A DNA stretch of 64,000 nucleotides, from NCBI RefSeq assembly GCF_050483325.1, contig NZ_JBCMYF010000017.1:93252-157251 (forward strand), given 5' to 3'. The position numbers were made by a program, and so were the translations under genes. The first letter of the stretch is position 1, and every line of letters starts with the position of its first letter. Positions 9,012-18,088 of the stretch are shown piece by piece. Under the pieces are notes generated by a model, which was not told where the DNA came from, made no database searches, and saw nothing but the letters and a program-made list of their open reading frames with translations. Origin of the DNA: Bacillus_P idriensis_A. Its GTDB lineage: Bacteria > Bacillota > Bacilli > Bacillales > Bacillaceae.

Positions 9012-9740
9012 ATGACTAAAATATTTGGGCACCGTGGTGCTGCAGGTACATATCCTGAGAATACAATGGCTTCTTTTAAAGCGGCGATTGATTGTGGTGC
9101 TGATGGAATTGAACTTGATGTTCACCTTACGAAGGATGGAGTTCCTGTTGTTATTCATGATGAAACGGTTGATCGTACAACAAATGGCAATGGTTTTGTA
9201 AAAGACTTAACTTTTTCGCAGCTTAAAACATTGGATGCATGCTGCTGCTTTCCTGATTACTCAGGGATAGCATCTGTCCCGTCTCTTGAAGAAGTGCTTT
9301 CGTGGAGCAGCACATCTAATTTTCAGGTGAATATCGAATTGAAAAACGATCGGATTCAATATGAAAACCTTGAAGAAAAAGTGATACAGCAGATTTTCAC
9401 TCATAACATGCAAAATCGCGTCATTCTCTCTTCCTTTAATCATGACAGTCTGATGACGTGTCATAGGATCTCATCTGAACTGGAAACAGCAGCCCTTATA
9501 AGCGAGAGGTTATTTGAACCATGGAATTATGCCAAAACATTTTCAGCCAGCGGAATTCATCCAATCCATTATTCGGCTGATCAGAACGTGATCTTCCAAT
9601 CTCAGGCTAATGGGATTAGGGTGCGCCCGTTTACAGTCAACGATGAAACAACAATGCGAATGCTTTTTAAATCAGAGTGTGCAGGATTTTTCACGGATTA
9701 TCCTGAAAAGGCTTTATTGCTTAAAAAAGAAATAATTTGA
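9012..9740 (+). CDS. yqiK: Glycerophosphodiester phosphodiesterase (YqiK-like)
   Basis: 242 aa, cytoplasmic (no signal peptide). GDPD TIM barrel with the catalytic HRGA...PENT near the N-terminus, IELDVHLTKDG and VVIHDE (metal and substrate residues), and NIELK. It hydrolyses deacylated phospholipid diesters to glycerol-3-phosphate plus alcohol. ATG at 9012 is preferred over the GTG at 9003 because AGGTGAT (9001-9007) then lies at SD distance and the protein begins MTKIF, as in B. subtilis YqiK. Confidence 0.9.
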   Translation: MTKIFGHRGAAGTYPENTMASFKAAIDCGADGIELDVHLTKDGVPVVIHDETVDRTTNGNGFVKDLTFSQLKTLDACCCFPDYSGIASVPSLEEVLSWSSTSNFQVNIELKNDRIQYENLEEKVIQQIFTHNMQNRVILSSFNHDSLMTCHRISSELETAALISERLFEPWNYAKTFSASGIHPIHYSADQNVIFQSQANGIRVRPFTVNDETTMRMLFKSECAGFFTDYPEKALLLKKEII

Positions 9741-9772
9741 CCCCGTTTATCTTAAACTAACGGGGTTCTTTT
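9740..9772. terminator. Bidirectional terminator between GDPD and DUF2627 genes
   Basis: ACCCCGTT / AACGGGGT stem between two convergent genes. T-rich on the plus side, and the minus-strand gene ends inside it. Confidence 0.75.
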
Positions 9773-10006
9773 ATTTTTCTGGAATTTTTTCTGCACTTTA
9801 TTTCGTTTGCGGTCACGGTAAAAAATAAACCCTGCGACAAAACTTAATCCGCCTATAAATAAAAGCAGTCCGGCAGTGAATTGCAGCCCTAGGTTTGGAA
9901 AAGGAGCCTGAAGAATGCCAAAGAGCATATCCCGCATTAATTTAATGCCGTAGCCGGCCAAAACTCCGGGAATGACCATGATTAATAAAGCGAAAATACG
10001 TATCAT
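9752..10006 (-). CDS. yqzF: DUF2627 small membrane protein (YqzF-like)
   Basis: 84 aa with two predicted transmembrane helices (about 4-24 and 42-63), the motif GIKLMRDMLFGI between them, and a basic C-terminal tail (RDRKRNKVQKKF). It resembles B. subtilis YqzF, which also sits just before bkdR. The minus-strand SD GGGGAAAGGAA precedes ATG. Function unknown. Confidence 0.85.
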   Translation of the reverse strand: MIRIFALLIMVIPGVLAGYGIKLMRDMLFGILQAPFPNLGLQFTAGLLLFIGGLSFVAGFIFYRDRKRNKVQKKFQKNKRTPLV

Positions 10007-10059
10007 TTTTTTATTCCTTTCCCCTTCGTCTTATTAAATTGTTCAACGAAAAAAACAAT

Positions 10060-10109
10060 TTGTCAAGTGAACAAAAAATGATATGATAAAACCGTGCAAA
10101 ATTTTGCAC
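10060..10109 (+). promoter_or_regulatory. bkdR promoter with start-site palindrome
   Basis: TTGTCA (10060-10065), 16-nt spacer, TATGAT (10082-10087): a good sigma-A promoter. A perfect 16-bp palindrome GTGCAAAATTTTGCAC (10094-10109) falls where transcription should begin, about 7 nt after the -10. That position suits a repressor or autoregulatory operator. TGCAAA/TTTGCA half-sites recur upstream of the sigma-54 promoter of the bkd operon. Confidence 0.65.
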
Positions 10110-10161
10110 AAATTATTCAAAACCATTTTTTACATATAAAAAACGATAAGGGGTTATCAAT

Positions 10162-12222
10162 ATGCAAAAGGTCTTGCTGGTAGGTGCGGGTAAAGGCGGG
10201 ACAACGCTGCTAAAAATGCTCTTAGAAATAAAAGCGATGGAAATTATGGCAGTTGTGGACATTAAAGCGGATGCGCCAGGTATGCAGCTAGCAAAAAAGC
10301 TTGGCATTTTGACAAGCTCTGAATGGAAGCCGCTGCTGTCGGATCAAATCAATATTGTGATCGAGGCAACAGGGAGCAATGAGGTATTTGAGGATCTGCT
10401 GCAGTGCAGAAGCAGAAATACGGTCATTATCCCTGGAAGTGTCGCACATATTATTTCCAATCTGATCAATCAGAAAGAAGATTTAATTACAGCTTTAAAA
10501 GATATTACACATAAGCATGAAACTATTTTTGATTCAACAAATGACGGCATGATCGTCATCGATGATAAAGAACGGCTGATTCTTTTCAATAAAACGGCAG
10601 AGCGGATGACCGGGTTAAAAAAGGGAGATGTAATTGGCCGTCTTATTGAAGAGATGATTCCTTCAAGCAGACTTCCAAGGATTCTGAAAACAAAAGAAGT
10701 GGAAATGAATCAAGAACAGGTGCTTGAAAATGGCCTTAAAATTATTACGACAAGAATCCCGATATTTGATGACTCGGGAACACTGCTCGGCGCCCTTTCC
10801 TTGTTTAAAGATATTACCGATATTGTGAACCTTGCTGAAGAAATGACGAACTTAAAGGAGATTCAAACCCTTCTTCAAGCGATCATCCAGTCATCTGACG
10901 AGGCCATAACTGTTGTAGATGAGGAAGGACGGGGAATTTTGATCAACCCTGCCTATTCAAGAATGACTGGCCTGACTGAAGAACAAGTGCTGGGAAAGCC
11001 TGCGACGGCTGATATATCTGAGGGTGAAAGCATGCATATGAAGGTGCTTGAAACGAGAAGGCCTGTCAGAGGCGTGCGGATGAAGGTTGGCCCTGGCAAG
11101 AAAGACGTAATTGTAAATGTAGCTCCAATCATTGTTGATGGGATCCTAAAAGGAAGTGTGGGCATTATTCATGATATGTCCGAGATCCAGACTTTAACGA
11201 CAGAATTGCACAGAGCAAGGCAAATTATCAGAACACTTGAAGCAAAGTATGCTTTTGAAGATATTATCGGTGGAAGCGAAGAGATCAAACTTGCGATTGA
11301 ACAGGCGAAGCTCGGGGCTAAAACACCTGCGACGGTTCTTTTGAGAGGAGAATCTGGAACAGGAAAAGAATTATTCGCCCATGCGATCCATAATGCAAGT
11401 GACCGGAAGTACAACAAATTTATCCGTGTGAATTGTGCCGCTATTTCAGAAACGCTGCTTGAAAGCGAGCTATTCGGCTATGAAGAAGGGGCTTTTTCGG
11501 GAGCAAAAAGGGGCGGAAAAAGAGGTTTTTTTGAAGAAGCCAACAAAGGGAGCATTTTTCTTGATGAAATTGGCGAGCTTTCGGCAAATGTTCAGGCAAA
11601 ATTGCTCCGTGTGCTGCAGGAAAAAGAAATTGTCCGCGTCGGTTCAACGAAATCCATTCCAATCAATGTAAGAGTTATTGCTGCAACAAATATAAATATT
11701 GAAAAAGCAATGGCTGACGGCACCTTTCGTGAAGATTTGTATTACCGCTTAAATCGGTATCCGATTTCGATCCCTCCTCTCAGGAACCGGAAAAGTGATA
11801 TTCCAATGCTTGCTCTGCACCTTATCAGGAAATTGAATCAGGACTATGGCAGAAGTATTGAAGGGATTGATGACTCTGCTTTGGACATGCTTGTTGCGCA
11901 CAGCTGGCCCGGTAATGTAAGAGAGCTTGAAAATGTTCTAGGAAGAGCAATGATTTTTATGAAATACAATGAAACTGAAATTTCTGCCCAGCATTTGCCC
12001 GAACTCTCACAGGATGATGAAAAAAAGTCCGGTGTAATAGCTTATTCTTTAGAAGGCAGCGATAATCGAACTCTTGCAGAATCAATCGAACAGCTAGAAG
12101 AAGTACTAATAAGAGAGGCATTGAACAAGCATCATTTTAATCGGACAAAAACCGCCCTTTCATTAGGTATTTCGCTTAGAAACCTGTATTATAAAATAGA
12201 AAAATACAATCTTGCAAAGTAA
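10162..12222 (+). CDS. bkdR: BkdR sigma-54-dependent transcriptional activator
   Basis: 686 aa. An N-terminal Rossmann-like domain (about 1-105, VLLVGAGKGGTTLL...) is followed by two PAS domains (about 120-230 and 240-345), then the AAA+ sigma-54 interaction domain with Walker A GESGTGKE, GAFSGAKRGG (GAFSGA in place of the commoner GAFTGA) and Walker B FLDEIGEL. A Fis-type HTH lies at the C-terminus (NRTKTALSLGISLRNLYYKI). It activates the bkd operon through sigma-L, and the sigma-54 promoter lies immediately downstream. It ends before the UAS-like half-sites. Confidence 0.95.
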   Translation: MQKVLLVGAGKGGTTLLKMLLEIKAMEIMAVVDIKADAPGMQLAKKLGILTSSEWKPLLSDQINIVIEATGSNEVFEDLLQCRSRNTVIIPGSVAHIISNLINQKEDLITALKDITHKHETIFDSTNDGMIVIDDKERLILFNKTAERMTGLKKGDVIGRLIEEMIPSSRLPRILKTKEVEMNQEQVLENGLKIITTRIPIFDDSGTLLGALSLFKDITDIVNLAEEMTNLKEIQTLLQAIIQSSDEAITVVDEEGRGILINPAYSRMTGLTEEQVLGKPATADISEGESMHMKVLETRRPVRGVRMKVGPGKKDVIVNVAPIIVDGILKGSVGIIHDMSEIQTLTTELHRARQIIRTLEAKYAFEDIIGGSEEIKLAIEQAKLGAKTPATVLLRGESGTGKELFAHAIHNASDRKYNKFIRVNCAAISETLLESELFGYEEGAFSGAKRGGKRGFFEEANKGSIFLDEIGELSANVQAKLLRVLQEKEIVRVGSTKSIPINVRVIAATNINIEKAMADGTFREDLYYRLNRYPISIPPLRNRKSDIPMLALHLIRKLNQDYGRSIEGIDDSALDMLVAHSWPGNVRELENVLGRAMIFMKYNETEISAQHLPELSQDDEKKSGVIAYSLEGSDNRTLAESIEQLEEVLIREALNKHHFNRTKTALSLGISLRNLYYKIEKYNLAK

Positions 12223-12241
12223 TGCACGCAATTATTTGCAC
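12213..12241 (+). promoter_or_regulatory. Candidate BkdR upstream activating sequence
   Basis: TGCAAA (12213-12218) and TTTGCA (12235-12240) form an inverted pair 16 nt apart, with a further TGCAC inside. They overlap the bkdR stop and lie roughly 85-120 bp upstream of the expected start from the sigma-54 promoter, the usual distance for an enhancer. The same half-sites form the palindrome over the bkdR start. Confidence 0.4.
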
Positions 12242-12301
12242 GGTATGAAACAAGTTGCATGTTTTATGCCCGCCAAAATGAAGCGTTTACAAGTTTTTAT
12301 G

Positions 12302-12319
12302 TTGGCACGCTTCTTGCAT
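12302..12319 (+). promoter_or_regulatory. Sigma-54 (sigma-L) -24/-12 promoter of the bkd operon
   Basis: TTGGCACG, four bases (CTTC), then TTGCAT: a near-consensus -24/-12 promoter with the invariant GG and GC 10 bp apart. It stands 50 bp before ptb and directly after the activator gene. Confidence 0.92.
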
Positions 12320-12368
12320 TATAAAATAACGGGTGCTGTGAATACATCTTGAAGGGGTTGAAAACACG

Positions 12369-13259
12369 ATGAACTTAGAAGACCTGCTAGAAAAAGCAGC
12401 CCAGCTTGAGAACAAAACCGTGGCAGTGGCCTCTGCTGAAGATCCAGAAGTGCTTGAAGCAGTATTGGAAGCTTCAGAACGGGGACTGGCAGAATTTATT
12501 TTGTTCGGAAATAAAGAAGAAATTGAAATCATGCTTCAAGAAAGAAGTGCTCATTCTGAAAAGGTTAAAATTATACATGCAAGATCTGTTGAACAAGCTG
12601 CAGAATTTGCTGTTAAAGCTGTCTTTCAAAATGAAGCGGACGTTTTAATGAAAGGAAATGTTCCTACTGCCATTATTCTAAAGGCGGTTTTAAACAAGGA
12701 ATATGGACTTCGCACAGGCAAAATTCTATCGCATGTAGCTGTTTTTGAAGTGCCGGGCTACGACAGATACACGATTGTAACAGATGCAGCGATGAATCTT
12801 GCACCAGATCTGGAGCAGAAAAAGCAGATTCTTGCAAATTCTGTCATGGTTGCAAAGAAGATTGGAATAGATCTTCCAAAAGTAGCGCCTCTTGCAGCTG
12901 TTGAAGTTATAAATCCTTCCATGCAGGCGACGCTCGATGCAGCTGCTCTCACCCAAATGAACAGAAGAGGGCAGATAAAAGACTGTATCGTTGATGGCCC
13001 GCTTGCACTTGATAATGCTGTTTCATTAGATGCTGCAGAGCATAAAGGCATTACAAGTGAAGTCGCAGGACAGGCTGATATTCTTTTAGTACCAACCATT
13101 GAAGTTGGCAATGTTTTATATAAATCGCTTATGTATTTTGCGAACGCAAAAGTAGGAGCCATCATTGCAGGTGCAAAAGCACCGATTGTCTTAACAAGCC
13201 GTGCTGATTCAGCTGAAAGCAAGCTGTACTCTCTAGCTTTGGCGATCTGTTCTAGTTAA
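12369..13259 (+). CDS. ptb: Phosphate butyryltransferase
   Basis: 296 aa, a full-length phosphate acetyl/butyryltransferase-family enzyme that swaps CoA for phosphate on branched or straight-chain acyl-CoA. Visible family segments include LMKGNVPTAIILKAVL, the LSHVAVFEVPGYDR region and TDAAMNLAPDLEQK. It is the first gene of the sigma-54-driven bkd operon and is paired with buk downstream. Together they turn acyl-CoA from branched-chain keto acids into acyl phosphate and then acid plus ATP. Confidence 0.93.
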   Translation: MNLEDLLEKAAQLENKTVAVASAEDPEVLEAVLEASERGLAEFILFGNKEEIEIMLQERSAHSEKVKIIHARSVEQAAEFAVKAVFQNEADVLMKGNVPTAIILKAVLNKEYGLRTGKILSHVAVFEVPGYDRYTIVTDAAMNLAPDLEQKKQILANSVMVAKKIGIDLPKVAPLAAVEVINPSMQATLDAAALTQMNRRGQIKDCIVDGPLALDNAVSLDAAEHKGITSEVAGQADILLVPTIEVGNVLYKSLMYFANAKVGAIIAGAKAPIVLTSRADSAESKLYSLALAICSS

Positions 13260-13307
13260 GAGACAAACTCAAAATGAAATTGAAAAGAACTTTAGGAGGA
13301 ATTACAC

Positions 13308-14402
13308 ATGGAAATCTTCAAATATATGGAACAATATGATTATGAGCAATTGGTATTTTGCCAAGATAAACAATCAGGGCTAAAAGCAATTATCGCGATT
13401 CATGATACAACTTTAGGACCTGCACTTGGCGGCACGCGCATGTGGACTTATGCTTCAGAAGCTGATGCGATTGAAGATGCTCTTCGTTTAGCCAAAGGCA
13501 TGACTTACAAAAATGCAGCAGCAGGATTAAACCTTGGCGGAGGAAAGACAGTTATCATCGGTGATCCCCGCAAAGATAAAAACGAAGAAATGTTCCGGGC
13601 TTTCGGCCGCTACATTCAAGGACTTAACGGCCGTTATATTACTGCTGAAGATGTCGGCACCACTGTTGAAGACATGGATTTAATCCACGAAGAAACCAAT
13701 TATGTAACAGGTATTTCACCTGCTTTCGGATCTTCAGGAAATCCGTCTCCTGTAACGGCGTTCGGCGTATACCGCGGAATGAAAGCTGCTGCAAAAGCTG
13801 CGTTCGGCACAGATTCATTAGAAGGCAAGACTGTGGCAGTTCAAGGTGTCGGCAACGTTGCATTCAACCTCTGCAGACATTTGCACGAAGAAGGCGCACA
13901 GCTGATTGTGACAGATATTAATAAAGAAGCGGTTCAAAGAGCAGTTGAAGCTTTCGGAGCTAAAGCTGTAGATCCAGATGAAATTTACGGAGTGGAATGC
14001 GATATTTATGCACCGTGCGCACTTGGAGCTACTATTAATGACGATACGATCCCTCAAATCAAAGCTAAGGTCATTGCGGGTGCCGCAAATAACCAGTTAA
14101 GAGAAACTCGCCATGGCGATACGATTCATGAAATGGGAATTGCTTATGCACCAGACTATGTCATTAATGCCGGCGGCGTAATTAACGTAGCGGATGAGCT
14201 TCTTGGATACAACAGCGAAAGAGCGATGAAAAAAGTAGAAGGCATTTATCAAAATATTGAACGTGTATTTGAAATTGCAAAACGCGACGGCATCCCTACA
14301 TATGCGGCAGCTGATCGTTTAGCGGAAGAGCGTATTGAAAGAATGAGAAATTCCCGCAGCCAGTTTCTGCAAAATGGACATCATATTTTAAGCCGCCGCT
14401 AA
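13308..14402 (+). CDS. bcd: Leucine (branched-chain amino acid) dehydrogenase
   Basis: 364 aa. NAD-dependent oxidative deamination of Leu/Ile/Val to 2-keto acids. The Glu/Leu/Phe/Val dehydrogenase dimerisation domain carries LGGTRMW and the catalytic lysine region GLNLGGGKTVI. The Rossmann domain begins near residue 180 with VAVQGVGNVAFNLCRHL. Strong SD TTAGGAGGAATT. Second gene of the bkd operon; it supplies the keto acids consumed by the dehydrogenase complex encoded downstream. Confidence 0.96.
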   Translation: MEIFKYMEQYDYEQLVFCQDKQSGLKAIIAIHDTTLGPALGGTRMWTYASEADAIEDALRLAKGMTYKNAAAGLNLGGGKTVIIGDPRKDKNEEMFRAFGRYIQGLNGRYITAEDVGTTVEDMDLIHEETNYVTGISPAFGSSGNPSPVTAFGVYRGMKAAAKAAFGTDSLEGKTVAVQGVGNVAFNLCRHLHEEGAQLIVTDINKEAVQRAVEAFGAKAVDPDEIYGVECDIYAPCALGATINDDTIPQIKAKVIAGAANNQLRETRHGDTIHEMGIAYAPDYVINAGGVINVADELLGYNSERAMKKVEGIYQNIERVFEIAKRDGIPTYAAADRLAEERIERMRNSRSQFLQNGHHILSRR

Positions 14403-14484
14403 TAGGCAATTTTTTGAGAAGAGATTAAGAAGACAGTGTGTTGGTGCGCTGTCTGATCTTTCTCATATATGGAGGTTTTAGAAG

Positions 14485-15600
14485 TTGCAAGAAAAAGAAT
14501 ATCGGATTCTCGTCATAAACCCGGGTTCGACTTCGACGAAAATTGGTGTATTTGATAATGAACGATCGATTTTTGAAAAAACAATCCGTCATGATACAGA
14601 CAAAATAAATGCTTTTAACAGTATTATTGATCAATATGAATTCAGAAAACAAACCATTCTTGAAACGCTTGATGAAGAGGGCATAAATATCTCTAAATTA
14701 AGCGCGGTATGCGGAAGAGGCGGTCTGCTTCGTCCGATAGAGGGCGGAACATACCATGTAAATGAACAAATGCTCAACGATCTCCGCATCGGTTATGCAG
14801 GGCAGCATGCTTCCAATTTGGGAGGCATCATCGCATTTGAAATTGCTGGCGGACTAAATATACCTTCTTTTATTGTGGATCCAGTGGTTGTAGATGAAAT
14901 GGAGACAATCGCAAAAGTATCTGGAATTCCATCAATTGAACGAAAAAGTATTTTTCATGCTTTAAACCAAAAATCCGTTGCGAGGAAAGTAGCTCAGCAG
15001 TATGGCAAAAAATACGGCGAAATGAACCTGATTGTGGCTCATATGGGCGGCGGGATTACAGTCGGTGTACACAGGCTTGGAAAAGTCATTGATGTCAATA
15101 ACGGACTCCACGGAGATGGTCCATTCAGTCCTGAACGGGCAGGCACTGTTCCTGCAGGTGATTTAGTGAACCTTTGTTATTCAGGTGACTATTATCGAGA
15201 GGAAGTTATGAAAATGCTTGTTGGAAAAGGCGGGCTGGTCGGGTATCTTGGCACCAATGACGGCCAGAAGGTTGAACGCATGATTTCTGCAGGCGATCAA
15301 AAGGCCAAACTTGTATTTGATGCCATGGCTTATCAGATCGGTAAAGAAATTGGTGCAGCAAGCGCCGTTTTAAAAGGGAAAGTAGATGCTATCATTCTTA
15401 CTGGCGGCCTTGCCTACGGGAAAAAATTCGTAAAAGAAATTTCATCCTACATTGATTGGATCGCAGATGTGAATGTCTTCCCGGGCGAAAATGAGCTTCA
15501 GGCTTTAACCGAAGGGGCTCTTCGCGTTCTCCGCGGAGAAGAAGAAGCGAAGGAATATCCGAATAAAAAAGTGGATTCTAAGATTTACAACCAGGTTTAA
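14485..15600 (+). CDS. buk: Butyrate kinase
   Basis: 371 aa acetate/butyrate kinase with the ASKHA-fold N-terminal motif INPGSTSTKIGVFDN and the second phosphate-binding segment VAHMGGGITVGVH. It transfers phosphate from acyl phosphate to ADP, completing the Ptb route. It starts at TTG behind TATGGAGGTTTT. A short hairpin (AGACAG/CTGTCT, 14431-14454) lies in the 82-nt bcd-buk gap and could be an RNA processing or partial termination site. Confidence 0.95.
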   Translation: MQEKEYRILVINPGSTSTKIGVFDNERSIFEKTIRHDTDKINAFNSIIDQYEFRKQTILETLDEEGINISKLSAVCGRGGLLRPIEGGTYHVNEQMLNDLRIGYAGQHASNLGGIIAFEIAGGLNIPSFIVDPVVVDEMETIAKVSGIPSIERKSIFHALNQKSVARKVAQQYGKKYGEMNLIVAHMGGGITVGVHRLGKVIDVNNGLHGDGPFSPERAGTVPAGDLVNLCYSGDYYREEVMKMLVGKGGLVGYLGTNDGQKVERMISAGDQKAKLVFDAMAYQIGKEIGAASAVLKGKVDAIILTGGLAYGKKFVKEISSYIDWIADVNVFPGENELQALTEGALRVLRGEEEAKEYPNKKVDSKIYNQV

Positions 15601-15617
15601 AAGAGAGGAGCATCAGT

Positions 15618-17039
15618 ATGGCAACAGATTATGATCTCGTCATTGTAGGCGGCGGAACAGGCGGATATGTAGCCGCGATCCGCGCAAGCCAGCTTGGCTT
15701 AAAAACAGCGATTGTTGAAAAAGGAAAACTGGGAGGCACATGCCTTCATGCCGGATGTATTCCAAGCAAAGCGCTGCTTAGAAGTGCGGAAGTGTTTGCT
15801 ACAGCGAAAAGAAGCGAAGAGTTTGGCGTCATTACATCAGGTGTTGAGCTCGATTTCACGAAGGTTCAAGAGCGCAAACAATCAATTATTGATAGTCTGC
15901 ATAAAGGTGTCCAGCATTTAATGAAGCAGGGAAAAATCGATGTCTATGAGGGAACAGGCCGCATTTTGGGACCTTCTATTTTCTCCCCGATGCCTGGAAC
16001 CATTTCTGTTGAAATGAATAACGGCGAAGAGAATGAAATGCTGATTCCTAAAAATGTGATTGTCTCTACAGGATCAAGACCGCGCAGTCTGCCTGGCCTT
16101 GAAATTGACGGTGAATCTGTTTTAACGTCAGATGAAGCACTTGCGCTTGAATCGCTGCCCAAATCAATTATCATTGTGGGCGGAGGAGTAATTGGAATAG
16201 AGTGGGCATCCATGCTGTCTGATTTTGGACTTGAGGTAACTGTACTTGAGTATGCAGAACGGATTCTGCCTACTGAAGATGCTGAAATATCCAAAGAAAT
16301 GCAGCGCTTGCTTAAGAAAAAAGGCATTAACCTTGTAACAGGGGCTAAAGTGCTGTCTGAAACCCTTGAAAAAGGAGAAGCTGTTTCTATCAGTGCTGAA
16401 CATAAAGGGGAAGTGAAGATATTCTCTGCTGAAAAAATTCTTGTATCTGTCGGACGTCAGGCAAATGTTGAGGGCATCGGAATTGAAAATACAGATATTC
16501 AGCTTGAAAATGGCTTCATTAAGACCAATCAATTTATGCAGACGAAAGAATCACATATTTATGCGATTGGTGATGTTATAGGCGGACTTCAGCTTGCACA
16601 TGTGGCTTCACATGAGGGCATTACGGCAGTTGAGCATATTGCCGGACATATTCCTTCTGCAATTGATTATAAAAAAGTTTCAAGATGTGTATACAGCACA
16701 CCTGAAATTGCAAGTGTCGGCTATACAGAAGAAGAAGCGAAAGAAGCGGGATTTGAAGTGAAAACAGGTAAATTTTCATTCCGTGCGATCGGCAAAGCGC
16801 TTGTTTTTGGGGAATCCGATGGGTTTGTCAAATTAATTGCCGATGCTGCTACAGATGATCTCCTGGGTGTTCATATGATTGGACCGCATGTAACGGATAT
16901 GATTTCTGAAGCAGGACTTGCAATGGTGCTTGATGCAACACCATGGGAAATTGGACAAACCATACATCCTCATCCAACTCTGTCTGAAGCAATTGGTGAA
17001 GCGGCACTTGCAGTTGATGGGAAAGCAATCCATTCTTAA
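15618..17039 (+). CDS. lpdV: Dihydrolipoamide dehydrogenase (E3) of the branched-chain complex
   Basis: 473 aa flavoprotein reoxidising the lipoyl group of E2 with NAD+. FAD-binding VGGGTGGYVAA at the N-terminus, redox-active disulfide in GGTCLHAGCIPSK, second Rossmann motif VGGGVIGIEWASML, and the C-terminal active-site HPHPTLSEA. It starts at ATG behind AAGAGAGGAG, 17 nt after buk. Confidence 0.96.
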   Translation: MATDYDLVIVGGGTGGYVAAIRASQLGLKTAIVEKGKLGGTCLHAGCIPSKALLRSAEVFATAKRSEEFGVITSGVELDFTKVQERKQSIIDSLHKGVQHLMKQGKIDVYEGTGRILGPSIFSPMPGTISVEMNNGEENEMLIPKNVIVSTGSRPRSLPGLEIDGESVLTSDEALALESLPKSIIIVGGGVIGIEWASMLSDFGLEVTVLEYAERILPTEDAEISKEMQRLLKKKGINLVTGAKVLSETLEKGEAVSISAEHKGEVKIFSAEKILVSVGRQANVEGIGIENTDIQLENGFIKTNQFMQTKESHIYAIGDVIGGLQLAHVASHEGITAVEHIAGHIPSAIDYKKVSRCVYSTPEIASVGYTEEEAKEAGFEVKTGKFSFRAIGKALVFGESDGFVKLIADAATDDLLGVHMIGPHVTDMISEAGLAMVLDATPWEIGQTIHPHPTLSEAIGEAALAVDGKAIHS

Positions 17040-17083
17040 AGGGATCATGTCCCTTACATATTGATTTTTAAGGAGGCAAAATG

Positions 17084-18076
17084 ATGGCTGAAAATCGTCA
17101 TAAAACACTTGGCTTATCTGATCAAGAAGTTCTTGAAATGTATGAAACAATGGTCATGGCGCGCAAAATCGATGAACGCATGTGGCTGCTCAACCGTTCA
17201 GGGAAAATTCCATTCGTGATTTCATGTCAGGGACAGGAAGCGGCTCAGGTTGGTGCTGCATTTGCACTTGACCGCAAAAAAGACTATGCTCTTCCTTATT
17301 ACCGTGATATGGGTGTCGTGCTTGCGTTTGGCATGACGGCAAAGCAATTGATGCTTTCCGGATTTGCAAAAGCTGAAGATCCAAACTCAGGAGGCCGTCA
17401 AATGCCCGGTCACTTTGGACAAAAAGAAAACCGGATTGTGACAGGCTCATCACCGGTTACGACTCAAGTGCCGCATGCGGTTGGAATTGCTCTTGCGGGC
17501 AAAATGGAGAAAAAGGATCTTGTTACATTTGTTACATTCGGGGAAGGCTCTTCAAATCAGGGAGATTTCCATGAAGGAGCAAATTTTGCAGGAGTACATA
17601 AGCTGCCTGTTATTTTCATGTGTGAAAATAATAAATACGCAATCAGTGTTCCGTATGAAAAACAAGTTGCATGCGAGAAGATTTCAGATCGTGCGATTGG
17701 GTATGGTATGCCTGGCTTTACAGTGGATGGAAATGATCCGCTTGAAGTGTATCAGGCCGTAAAAGAAGCTGCAGACAGAGGCCGCCGCGGAGAGGGCCCT
17801 ACCCTGATAGAAGCAATCTCATACCGTCTGACTCCTCACTCAAGTGATGACGATGATCGTTCATATCGCGGCCAGGAAGAAGTATCAGAAGCTAAGAAAA
17901 ATGATCCTATCTTAAAATTTGCCGCTTATTTAAAAGAAACTGGCGTCATGACAGATGAGAAGGAAAAAGAAATTCATGACGCGATCATGAAGGTTGTTAA
18001 TGAAGCAACAGATTACGCAGAAAGTGCACCTTATGCAGAAGCAGAGTCAGCACTTAAATACGTATACGCAGAGTAA
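17084..18076 (+). CDS. bkdAA: Branched-chain 2-oxoacid dehydrogenase E1 alpha
   Basis: 330 aa. The thiamine-diphosphate-dependent alpha subunit has the TPP motif GEGSSNQGDFHEGANFAG...ENN and the phosphorylation-loop-like YRLTPHSSDDDD. Tandem ATGs occur at 17081 and 17084. The second is 7 nt from AGGAGG (17071-17076) and gives MAENRH, the length of B. subtilis BkdAA, so I chose it. It pairs with bkdAB downstream as the decarboxylating E1 heterotetramer. Confidence 0.95.
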   Translation: MAENRHKTLGLSDQEVLEMYETMVMARKIDERMWLLNRSGKIPFVISCQGQEAAQVGAAFALDRKKDYALPYYRDMGVVLAFGMTAKQLMLSGFAKAEDPNSGGRQMPGHFGQKENRIVTGSSPVTTQVPHAVGIALAGKMEKKDLVTFVTFGEGSSNQGDFHEGANFAGVHKLPVIFMCENNKYAISVPYEKQVACEKISDRAIGYGMPGFTVDGNDPLEVYQAVKEAADRGRRGEGPTLIEAISYRLTPHSSDDDDRSYRGQEEVSEAKKNDPILKFAAYLKETGVMTDEKEKEIHDAIMKVVNEATDYAESAPYAEAESALKYVYAE

Positions 18077-18088
18077 GGGGGAAGAACA

